Origin: an uncultured Eubacteriales bacterium
Lineage (GTDB): Bacteria; Bacillota; Clostridia; Christensenellales; Pumilibacteraceae
Length of the DNA stretch: 31,904 bases
Assembly (NCBI GenBank): GCA_900543755.1
Contig: UQSP01000019.1
Span: 1 to 31,904 of the forward strand
Direction of reading: 5' to 3'
A model generated the notes under the pieces. It was not told the DNA's origin, did no database searches, and saw nothing but the letters and a program-made list of their open reading frames with translations. The number at the start of each line of letters is the position of its first letter. Within the stretch, counting starts at the first letter, position 1. The translations under genes were made by a program, and so were the position numbers. Of the stretch, positions 24,973 through 31,416 are shown piece by piece.

Positions 24973-26532
24973 CTACCGCCCAACGACGGAAGCCGTTAGA
25001 CGAATGGTCAGAGTATAAACGGCTCCTGCCGCGCCGGCAGCAGTATCAGCCTCGTCGTTGTGTATCCAATACCACTGTAATTCGAAACGCGCAGTTGAAT
25101 GCGCTTCCAGCGTCAACCCTTCCACGCCGAGTTCCTCTGCTGAAACAAACTCTTCCGTACGCATGACGGGATCACCATCTCGAATCAGACGATATACCAA
25201 TCCTATGCCGTGTTCATTTTTTTCGGAAAAATCCAACGAAAATTCAACGGCGTCTTTGTTCACGTTTTCGAACAGAAAGTAATACGCCCCTCTCATACCG
25301 GGCGCTATAACCGAGTCTCCGAATTGTTTGTTATAAAATACGTCCAAATTTTCCTGTTCATTCCAATGCGTTTTATTTTCGTCGGTAATAAAAACAGTCG
25401 GCACATAGGGAACTTCCGATTTCGACACGGCAAAGGATGCGAATAAGACAGACAGGATGGCGAACACCACACAAATTGCGATAAGTATCCAAATCAAAAG
25501 CACAAGCGGCCGTTTAAGTGTAGCGACGTGTTGATGATTGGCGGTAAGCAAGTTTCCGTTTCCGTCAAGATAAGCCAACGCTTCCACGCTGCCATTCGGG
25601 TAATACAGAACCCCTTCGCCCTGCTCCCGGAACACGCCTTGTACATTGTGTTCTTCATCAAACCATTCACTGTGGCGCAAATGCCCGATCTTTTCCCCAA
25701 ATCGGTCAAAGACCGTTGCCCGGCGGGGAAGTTTCGCCTTAATCGCCTCCGGGGGAATCTCCTGCGGCCGAAGCGGTTCCCCTGCGGCAATCTCGGCCAT
25801 GACTTCCGCTCCCCCGGAGATGAAAGACCTACCGACGAGCCGGGCATTTTCCGCATCTTTCTGCGCCGTACCCCGGTGCATTCTTATATGTTGCGGTTTT
25901 CCGAATACATTTGCCTGATCCCGGGGAACATAGTGTGGATTTTTTTCAAGCCCGTTTTTGCGCATCAATATACCGATTAGTTCCTGTGCATGACGTATCT
26001 GCCTGTCAGAAGTCAGACGCAACATCATCGGGCAGCGCGCATAGCGCGCCGTTCCCGACATATCTTTATGATGATACCTGCTCTCGGAGTATTCGGAAGG
26101 AACCAGCGACAAAAACAGATGCAATGTGGTCCCCGAAACACGCAAAAATGCGAGTGTTTTTCTGCCAAATAAAAATAGTTCTCCCCTTTTAGAAAGCTTG
26201 ACGCGGATGCCTTTTCCCGTCAGACCCGAATAATAACTCAGCAATTCATTTTTGATAATATCGTACTGCCGCCCTGTTATATACCCCGCACTGCTCATCC
26301 GCTGCGAAAAAGTCTTGCCTTTTGAGGGAAGCCGATTGAATCGTTCGTCCTCGCCGCGGCCTGCTTTCTTATGCGGCTGATTTTCTGTTTCAGTTTCCTC
26401 ATTGTAGCGCAACATTTCTGCACGCACTGTTTCTTTTTTTACATCAGCGTTCTCATCGGCATCAAAAGGCGTCTCGTTCCGCATATTTTCATCTCTCTTT
26501 CCATTCTCTTGAAAAGGATCTTTTACAGACAT
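24973..26532 (-). CDS. Membrane protein: cytoplasmic domain of unknown function plus TasA-like outer domain
   Basis: A 519-residue single-pass protein with a hydrophilic, charged N-terminus (1-65). A soluble domain follows at about 70-195 ('RQYDIIKNELLSYYSGLTGK' to 'HAQELIGILMRKNGL'), of a type I recall as an uncharacterised Firmicutes domain. Then come a linker and a short beta segment ('VLYYPNGSVEALAYLDGNG'), one membrane helix (about 342-368) and an outer domain of about 150 residues. The outer domain has TasA/camelysin-like strands: 'IAPGMRGAYYFLFENVNKDA', 'FSLDFSEKNEHG' and 'LEAHSTARFELQWYWI'. It could anchor or initiate the fibre. ATG 26532 has GAGG five bases upstream; ATG 26562 is possible but lacks a good site. 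No enzyme motif is seen. Confidence 0.65.
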   Translation of the reverse strand: MSVKDPFQENGKRDENMRNETPFDADENADVKKETVRAEMLRYNEETETENQPHKKAGRGEDERFNRLPSKGKTFSQRMSSAGYITGRQYDIIKNELLSYYSGLTGKGIRVKLSKRGELFLFGRKTLAFLRVSGTTLHLFLSLVPSEYSESRYHHKDMSGTARYARCPMMLRLTSDRQIRHAQELIGILMRKNGLEKNPHYVPRDQANVFGKPQHIRMHRGTAQKDAENARLVGRSFISGGAEVMAEIAAGEPLRPQEIPPEAIKAKLPRRATVFDRFGEKIGHLRHSEWFDEEHNVQGVFREQGEGVLYYPNGSVEALAYLDGNGNLLTANHQHVATLKRPLVLLIWILIAICVVFAILSVLFASFAVSKSEVPYVPTVFITDENKTHWNEQENLDVFYNKQFGDSVIAPGMRGAYYFLFENVNKDAVEFSLDFSEKNEHGIGLVYRLIRDGDPVMRTEEFVSAEELGVEGLTLEAHSTARFELQWYWIHNDEADTAAGAAGAVYTLTIRLTASVVGR

Positions 26533-26626
26533 GGTTGACCTCGCTTCAAGATATTTTCTCATCCCCCGCGCCGCTTTCCTGTCGGTCCGCGGTTGTCTTT
26601 CAAATTACATGGCAAATTCTTGTATA

Positions 26627-26661
26627 GCGCCCGTATATTTGCCTGCGTAATATACGGGCGC
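26627..26661 (-). other. Long intercistronic hairpin in a 338-base gap
   Basis: A 13-bp perfect stem (GCGCCCGTATATT with its complement, nine-base loop) lies between the small TasA-like gene and the next gene. It has no T run on either strand, so it is more likely an mRNA stabiliser, processing site or pause than a terminator. I see no gene in the rest of the gap 26533-26870. Confidence 0.6.
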
Positions 26662-26870
26662 AGGATATTCTCTCAAACTTCTCAACGGAGAACTGCCGTC
26701 CTTTTCAGAACAAAACTATCCGCCAAATCTCTTCTGCCCGAATCATATCCCCGCGCCGCGGCGCCACATCCCTTCCGGGTTCGCAGCTATATGATAAATA
26801 TCCCGTTATATACAAGCTTTCCGACTGATATTACTTTCCGTCTGAACCTGCTGCCAAAACTTTTCCGCAA

Positions 26871-27578
26871 TTATGCAGAGGGCTGTTCAGACCCCTGTAC
26901 TGCCGTAAACGTAAGTGTGCTTGCAAGCCCCGTTATGTTTTGGCCGACCCAAGTATCCAGCGCGTCAGAATTGCTTTGCAACGTTGCGTCGGCGGAAGTC
27001 CAGGTGACCTCTGCAAAAATATTCAGGACAGTAGTCGCTTCGCTTCCGACGCCGAGCGTGATAGTTGTTTTGCCGCTCGTAATTTCGTCTGTAGCTGCAT
27101 CGGAACTGTTTGTATCCAGATCATCTGCATCATAATAAAGTTTGATGCTGAACAATTTGACAGCCTGCTCCGCCGAAGGAGAGCCGTCCGGTGTTTCTGA
27201 AGCCGTATATCCGGCACCCCATGCGCCGTCAAAACCACTTAACGTAATGCCGCCGATTTCGATCGTCACATCGGCTTCCACTGCGCTTTCGTTCGTGATC
27301 GTTGCGACCAGCACCTTATCGCCGGTATGGGAACGAGGAGTCGTCTGATGCGTCTCTCCGTTATAAGCCGTATCATCGGGAGAAATCATGCCGAGTTTCA
27401 CCGGCTGAGACTCCGGCTGAGCAAATGTGACACTCCACTTTGCAATATCGGCCGTCGCCGATCCGGTACCGCTACTCGTGTAGCGTGCAAACGTTCTGCC
27501 GAGGAAACAGAAACTGATCGCCGTCAGCACAAAAAGTCCGAGAATGAGTTTGGAAACAATCCCTTTCTTTTTAACCAT
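26871..27578 (-). CDS. TasA/camelysin-like SipW-dependent subunit
   Basis: A 235-residue exported protein. It has a signal peptide with basic start (MVKKKGIVSK), hydrophobic core (about 11-27) and A31-R32-Y33-T34. The mature start 'SSGTGSATADIAKWSVTFAQ' is typical of SipW-dependent clostridial proteins related to the TasA biofilm fibre subunit and camelysin. The mature domain is a single Ig-like beta sandwich rich in Thr and Ser ('VLVATITNESAVEADVTIEI'). It is probably the repeating subunit of a surface fibre. ATG 27578 has GGAGG five bases upstream; the TTG at 27590 overlaps that site. A stable hairpin follows the gene, which would suit a subunit made in excess over downstream products. Confidence 0.78.
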   Translation of the reverse strand: MVKKKGIVSKLILGLFVLTAISFCFLGRTFARYTSSGTGSATADIAKWSVTFAQPESQPVKLGMISPDDTAYNGETHQTTPRSHTGDKVLVATITNESAVEADVTIEIGGITLSGFDGAWGAGYTASETPDGSPSAEQAVKLFSIKLYYDADDLDTNSSDAATDEITSGKTTITLGVGSEATTVLNIFAEVTWTSADATLQSNSDALDTWVGQNITGLASTLTFTAVQGSEQPSA

Positions 27579-27700
27579 TTTATCCTCCAAAAAGTTTTAT
27601 AATATACAAAGCGCAACGTATGTGGCACCGCCGCACTGCGTACCATGTTTTCCGTTCCGCCGCTGGCAAACCTGCAGCGGAAACAACCGTCCAACCCGTT

Positions 27701-28465
27701 TCAGTTCTGATCAGCGTGCTCCGCCTTATCGGAGCCGCCCTCTGCCGAATCCGCCTCAGACAGCGGCGTGTCTTGTCCGTCTTCCTGTACAGATGTAACC
27801 CCGCTCTCCTTTTCCGCAAGCAACTGTTGCAGCCTACGTATCTCTTTGTCTTTTTCGCTATCCGCATCCGTTTCTGCATCTGCCTTTACGCGGCGGTTAT
27901 AGATGGTGATACGGGTCACATCATACACGATATACAGCAGGATAGGTATCCCGACGACGATTACAATGCCAAGCGGCGTCTGCATAAACATTGCGAAACT
28001 CCCAGCACCTGCAATACTGCCCGTACAAAGACCGATCACGTTCTCCAAAGGGATAGCTCCATCGTCGGTATTATTGGCGTCGCCGCGTGTAATTACAGAG
28101 ACGACAGAACCGTCTGCTCCGCGCACAACCGATTCAATACGATGCGTAACATATGTTCTGTCCAATCGGAAAGTGACTATATCCCCCTCTGAAAGACGTT
28201 GTTTTTCTGAATCATCTAAAATACTTACAAAAATGAGAGCGCCTTCGGAAAAACCATCCTCCCTGTCTCCTTCCATTGAACCCGTCGTAACCGCCATCGG
28301 CGCAATGCCGAACACATCGGGCGGCACCTCGGGGCGGATACTACCCTTAATTATCAGCGTAAAATTAATCGCAAATATGGGAATCAATATGATTGCCAGC
28401 ACCGCGAGAATGACAATACAGATGATATCCCCCTTTGTGAGTTTCTTTTTTGACTGTTTTTCCAT
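27701..28465 (-). CDS. SipW-type signal peptidase I (first copy)
   Basis: A 254-residue membrane protease. N-terminal helix (about 13-38), catalytic Ser63 in 'VTTGSMEGD', His108 in 'YVTHRI', Asp129 in 'TRGDAN', a second helix (about 165-190), then an unusually long charged cytoplasmic tail with a short coiled-coil stretch ('DKEIRRLQQLLAEKE'). The Ser-His pair marks the SipW type. ATG 28465 is preferred over GTG 28474 because AAGG lies eight bases upstream and overlaps the GTG. It is the first gene of the six-gene surface operon. It differs from the second copy in the insert after the catalytic Ser and in the tail, so each may serve different substrates. Confidence 0.87.
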   Translation of the reverse strand: MEKQSKKKLTKGDIICIVILAVLAIILIPIFAINFTLIIKGSIRPEVPPDVFGIAPMAVTTGSMEGDREDGFSEGALIFVSILDDSEKQRLSEGDIVTFRLDRTYVTHRIESVVRGADGSVVSVITRGDANNTDDGAIPLENVIGLCTGSIAGAGSFAMFMQTPLGIVIVVGIPILLYIVYDVTRITIYNRRVKADAETDADSEKDKEIRRLQQLLAEKESGVTSVQEDGQDTPLSEADSAEGGSDKAEHADQN

Positions 28466-28835
28466 CCGGATCACCTTCTGCTGTTTCTTTTATTTTTTTA
28501 TCGTTCATTTTATTATACGAATTAATTTCACTTAGGGCTCAGGCAATTTATTATATGTGCCGTTGCTCAAAAAATCTCCTGTTGTTTGCATTAACAATAT
28601 TTTTGTTCCAGGTGCAGCTTCCGATATGGATAAATTCCGTTCAAAACTTTTCTCCGAAGCCGAACGATGAGGACTGAAACTTTCAAAAAACATATGGATA
28701 ATGTCTGAAACGGGGACGAAGCATAAAATTACTCAGTGTCCGTACTCCATTGTCTTCAGCGCAAAAATCGGATAAAAGATTCCCAATCTTAACGTTTATG
28801 TGATGAACATTCTCTATCACGAAACGTTCATCAAT
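28466..28835 (-). promoter_or_regulatory. Long leader between the promoter switch and the surface operon
   Basis: These 370 bases lie between the left inverted repeat and the operon start. I see no intact gene and no hairpin with a T run that would stop leftward transcription. Two TATAAT-like boxes occur on the minus strand (28514-28519 and 28548-28553), but neither has a good -35. An open frame of 53 codons (28693-28532, minus) has no ribosome binding site. An 8-bp inverted repeat, TGATGAAC (28801-28808) with GTTCATCA (28826-28833), lies next to the switch. Confidence 0.5.
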
Positions 28836-28852
28836 TATTGTATTCAATGAAC
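28836..28852. repeat. Left inverted repeat of the promoter switch
   Basis: TATTGTATTCAATGAAC, perfectly complementary to 28975-28991. The match stops at both ends of the 17 bases. Confidence 0.9.
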
Positions 28853-28932
28853 AAATCGAAGCAGGAAGTTCATAAAATAAAAGATTTATGAACATTCCAA
28901 AGACCTATTTTCCTAAATATAATCTCAAATAC

Positions 28933-28961
28933 TTGCAGCTTTGTTTACAGTCTGATATAAT
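28933..28961 (+). promoter_or_regulatory. Strong promoter inside the invertible segment
   Basis: TTGCAG (28933-28938), a 17-base spacer and TATAAT (28956-28961), with an extended -10 (TGA directly before TATAAT). Start is predicted near 28968. No gene lies downstream in the present orientation. Confidence 0.85.
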
Positions 28962-28974
28962 ATAGAGTAAGGAA

Positions 28975-28991
28975 GTTCATTGAATACAATA
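28975..28991. repeat. Right inverted repeat of the promoter switch
   Basis: GTTCATTGAATACAATA, the exact complement of 28836-28852. The 11 bases AGGAAGTTCAT that run into it (28970-28980) also occur as a direct repeat at 28863-28873. Confidence 0.9.
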
Positions 28992-29004
28992 TTCGGTGTA
29001 CATT

Positions 29005-29919
29005 TTATAGTAGCTTCCCGAGCCTGTTCATCATGTCTGCTTTATGCTCCATAAGAGAGTGAGCATAGCGGTTAAGCGTAACGACCGGGTTCTTGTGACC
29101 GAGGATCTCGGAAAGCGTTTTTACGTCCATACCGCACTCTAAGGCGCGGGTGGCGAACGTGTGCCGCAAGGAATGAAAGCCCTTGTGCGGAATATTCAGC
29201 TTTTTCAGGAGCAATTCAAAACTTCGTTGATAGGAGCGGACGGATACAGTACTTCCGTTTGCCGATACCACGAAAGGCGAATCGCTCTTTTTCTTTATGC
29301 TTTTGAGAATGGGCAGCAACTGTCTTGGTAACGGTATCACGCGGCGGGAAGTCGCGGTTTTTGGCTCGTCTATGACAAGCCCATCCTTGCCGTAATGGCA
29401 GGATTTGGAAACAGTCAGGATTCCTTTCCCAAAATCTATATCGCACCATTGCAGAGCAATGAGTTCTCCGATACGCAAACCGCTGTACAAGCAAAGAATA
29501 ATGCCGTACAGTTTATCTTTTTTACCATTCATGACGGCTTGCTCTATCCGCTTCTGCTCGGCGAGGGTAAAGCACTCCACAGGCTTTTCTTTGAGTTTCG
29601 GGCGTTTGAGTTTATCTGCCGTATATTCTTTTGTCAGCCCCAACAGGCGCGCCGTTTTGAGAGAACTCTGAATGACCGAGATAACGGCGTTTACGCTGTT
29701 GGCAGATAAGCCTGCCCCAGTTTTGCGATTGCCGTTTTGCAAAAGCCCTGTAATAAACGATTGTAGGACAAGCGGAGACAGATCGTCCAAATCAAAATTG
29801 CCGATATTATCTTTGATATGTTGCTCTATAATAAGCTTATACCGCTCATAAGTCCGCACTTTAACGGACGGACGGATGTAAACTTCCAGCCACTGATTAA
29901 GCCAATCTATGTACTTCAT
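29005..29919 (-). CDS. Tyrosine recombinase, likely the invertase of the adjacent promoter switch
   Basis: A 304-residue site-specific recombinase of the phage integrase family. It has an N-terminal SAM-like core-binding domain (about 1-105, 'WLEVYIRPSVKVRTYERYK') and a catalytic domain with the full set: R149 (SGLRIGE), K187 (EPKTAT), H249 and R252 (HSLRHTFAT), H275 (LGHKN) and nucleophile Y285 (NRYAH). All key residues are present, so it should be active. ATG 29919 is preferred because GGAGG lies four bases upstream; the frame extends upstream only through an unrelated GC-rich element. It lacks the extra N-terminal arm-binding domain of large ICE integrases. Its position against the inverted repeats suggests that it flips the segment; it could instead be a relic of an integrated element. 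Confidence 0.9.
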   Translation of the reverse strand: MKYIDWLNQWLEVYIRPSVKVRTYERYKLIIEQHIKDNIGNFDLDDLSPLVLQSFITGLLQNGNRKTGAGLSANSVNAVISVIQSSLKTARLLGLTKEYTADKLKRPKLKEKPVECFTLAEQKRIEQAVMNGKKDKLYGIILCLYSGLRIGELIALQWCDIDFGKGILTVSKSCHYGKDGLVIDEPKTATSRRVIPLPRQLLPILKSIKKKSDSPFVVSANGSTVSVRSYQRSFELLLKKLNIPHKGFHSLRHTFATRALECGMDVKTLSEILGHKNPVVTLNRYAHSLMEHKADMMNRLGKLL

Positions 29920-29950
29920 ACTTCCTCCAAAATGTGTAAATTTTATCAAA

Positions 29951-30077
29951 TGGCAGTAAGGCGTGCGCTTGGCTGCGGCGCCCGAGCGCGAAGCGCGAAG
30001 GTTTGTGGTGCGGCGACAGCCGCACCACAATGCCTAAAAGCCGCACTTGTCTTTGCCAAGCACACGCCACGGTGCCA
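29951..30077. repeat. GC-rich nested palindromic element
   Basis: An outer arm GGCGTGCGCTTGGC (29960-29973) pairs with 30055-30068 with one mismatch, and TGGCA/TGCCA (29951-29955, 30073-30077) lies outside it. TGCGGC/GCCGCA nests inside. The core is a perfect 12-bp hairpin (30003-30014 with 30019-30030, GACA loop) next to a small GCGC-GAA-GCGC fold. It is much richer in GC than its surroundings. It could be a small non-autonomous mobile element, a structured RNA, or the recombinase leader. Confidence 0.65.
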
Positions 30078-30411
30078 AACGGTTATCGATATAGCAATTG
30101 AAAGAAACATAATGCTAAAAGAGTAGAATTTAAGTATTCCCACATTGACGCCATAATGAAATTATGCTAAAATATTTGTACTCTTTTCGGTACAAGAAGT
30201 ATGTTATTATCATTACGAAAAGGAAAAGAATAAACAGGTAGATATGAGAATTAAGAGGCAAATAGAGCGAAATTTATATTACGTACTATATGTTTATGCT
30301 TTCGATGTTATATTTGCCTTTGATATGTTTTTATTTGGATAAAGCAATGTTTTGTTAAAGCTTCAGAGATTGCGGTAAAAGAATCTTAACGATTATACAA
30401 GGAGATTAACG
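30078..30411. other. AT-rich intergenic region between recombinase and WYL gene
   Basis: Very AT-rich and probably holds divergent promoters, although no box pair is convincing. A 6-bp inverted repeat, TTGTAC/GTACAA (30176-30181, 30190-30195), could be an operator. A 32-codon open frame is listed separately. Confidence 0.4.
30244..30342 (+). CDS. Possible 32-residue hydrophobic peptide
   Basis: An ATG at 30244 follows a modest AGGTAG site. The peptide begins with basic residues (MRIKRQIERN) and continues aromatic and hydrophobic to its end (FDVIFAFDMFLFG). It resembles small membrane peptides or toxin-like peptides, but an open frame this short is expected by chance in such AT-rich DNA. Included only as a candidate. 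Confidence 0.2.
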   Translation: MRIKRQIERNLYYVLYVYAFDVIFAFDMFLFG

Positions 30412-31416
30412 GTGGAAACATTTAAACCAAAAAAGTTATTGATATTACGCATTTTGCAGATATTACAAGAATTTTCAAACTGCGATCATAAACTTCGGCA
30501 AAATGACATTATCTCGTTGCTCAAAGTGCAATACGATATAGAGTGCGAACGCAAAGCCGTTGCGCGAAATATCGACTTTTTGCAACAGGCAGGTTATGAT
30601 ATCGTTAGAGATAGCGATGGCATTTATTTTGCTTCGCGCAAATTTGAACCGGGCGAACTGCGCTTGCTCATCGACTCGGTTTTATCCAACCGCAATATCT
30701 GCAAGACGCATACAAAAGAAATCATAGGTAAGCTCACGGCGGAAGGTGGTAAGTACTTTAAAAGTTACGCTAAGCATGTAACAAATCTCGACGATTGGCA
30801 AAAGGATGAAAACTGCGACTATTTTTATAATATTGAACTTTGTTGCGAAGCGATAGAACAGGGAAAAAAACTTTTGTTTTTCTACAACTACTTTGATTCT
30901 GATAAATGCAAACGCAAGAATAAACCCGAAAAATCCAAAATCAGTGCGTATCGGTTGTTTTTGAAGAACGGACACTATTATTTGGCTAGTAATTATGATA
31001 GGTACGATAACCTTGCTTTTATCCGACTTGACAGAATGAGCGATATCGAAATTTTACAAGAGGACTCCAGGCCATTGAATACAGTCAGAAATTGTGAACA
31101 AGGAATCAATTTAGGCAAACTCGATAGTTATTTCCCGTTTATGTATTCAGATAAACCCGAACGAATAGAATTTATAACAGCTAACTGTGCCGCACATATG
31201 ATTGACAACGTGATCGATACGTTTGGACGTAATGTAGTTATAACTGACATGAGCGACGGAAACTACAAATTTTCGCTAACCGCAAGCCCTTCAGCTATGC
31301 GTTTTTGGTTGCTTCAATACGGAAAATATGTTAAACTGTTATCTCCTCAAAGCCTTGTAGAACAGATCAAATCGGATATTCAAGAAATGAGTAAGTTATA
31401 TTCGGAGGGAAAATAA
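30412..31416 (+). CDS. WYL-domain transcriptional regulator
   Basis: A 334-residue protein with an N-terminal winged helix (about 5-75, 'KLRQNDIISLLKVQY', 'RKAVARNIDFLQQAGYDI'). The WYL ligand-binding domain follows (about 140-225, 'AIEQGKKLLFFYNYF' to 'AFIRLDRMSDIEIL'), then a C-terminal WCX-type extension. WYL proteins sense nucleotides or nucleic acids and often control defence or stress genes. The start is GTG at 30412, with AAGGAG eight bases upstream. It is followed at once by a gene on the same strand whose ATG directly abuts the TAA, so it likely cotranscribes with, and perhaps regulates, that gene. Confidence 0.85.
   Translation: METFKPKKLLILRILQILQEFSNCDHKLRQNDIISLLKVQYDIECERKAVARNIDFLQQAGYDIVRDSDGIYFASRKFEPGELRLLIDSVLSNRNICKTHTKEIIGKLTAEGGKYFKSYAKHVTNLDDWQKDENCDYFYNIELCCEAIEQGKKLLFFYNYFDSDKCKRKNKPEKSKISAYRLFLKNGHYYLASNYDRYDNLAFIRLDRMSDIEILQEDSRPLNTVRNCEQGINLGKLDSYFPFMYSDKPERIEFITANCAAHMIDNVIDTFGRNVVITDMSDGNYKFSLTASPSAMRFWLLQYGKYVKLLSPQSLVEQIKSDIQEMSKLYSEGK

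Larger units (their letters stand above)
28836..28991. promoter_or_regulatory. Putative invertible promoter segment (phase switch), OFF orientation
   Basis: Perfect 17-bp inverted repeats flank 122 bp that carry one strong promoter. As written the promoter points right, into the 3' end of the recombinase gene in antisense. After recombination between the repeats it would point left into the six-gene surface operon, with transcription starting near 28859. A tyrosine recombinase gene ends 13 bp beyond the right repeat. The arrangement matches known invertible promoters of gut Firmicutes and Bacteroidota; inversion itself is inferred, not seen. Confidence 0.75.

Noticed and set aside
26593..27135. 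180-codon plus-strand open frame across the 338-base gap
   Set aside because: It overlaps the TasA-like gene antisense, lacks a ribosome binding site and shows no domain. The gap looks non-coding.
28514..28553. Fixed promoter for the surface operon at one of two TATAAT-like boxes
   Set aside because: Neither box has a convincing -35 at 16-18 bases. It is kept only as an alternative to the promoter switch.
28683..28895. 70-codon minus-strand open frame crossing the left inverted repeat
   Set aside because: It starts inside the invertible segment, so it would be broken by inversion; it has no ribosome binding site and no recognisable features.
18019..29919. Integrative element inserted at tRNA-Leu and mobilised by the recombinase at 29005
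   Set aside because: I found no direct repeat of the tRNA 3' end near the recombinase, and no conjugation or phage genes between. The inverted repeats next to the recombinase fit a local inversion role better.
29951..30077. CRISPR array or rho-independent terminator in the palindromic element
   Set aside because: There are no regularly spaced direct repeats and no T run; the structure is nested inverted repeats only. No CRISPR array was seen elsewhere in the window.
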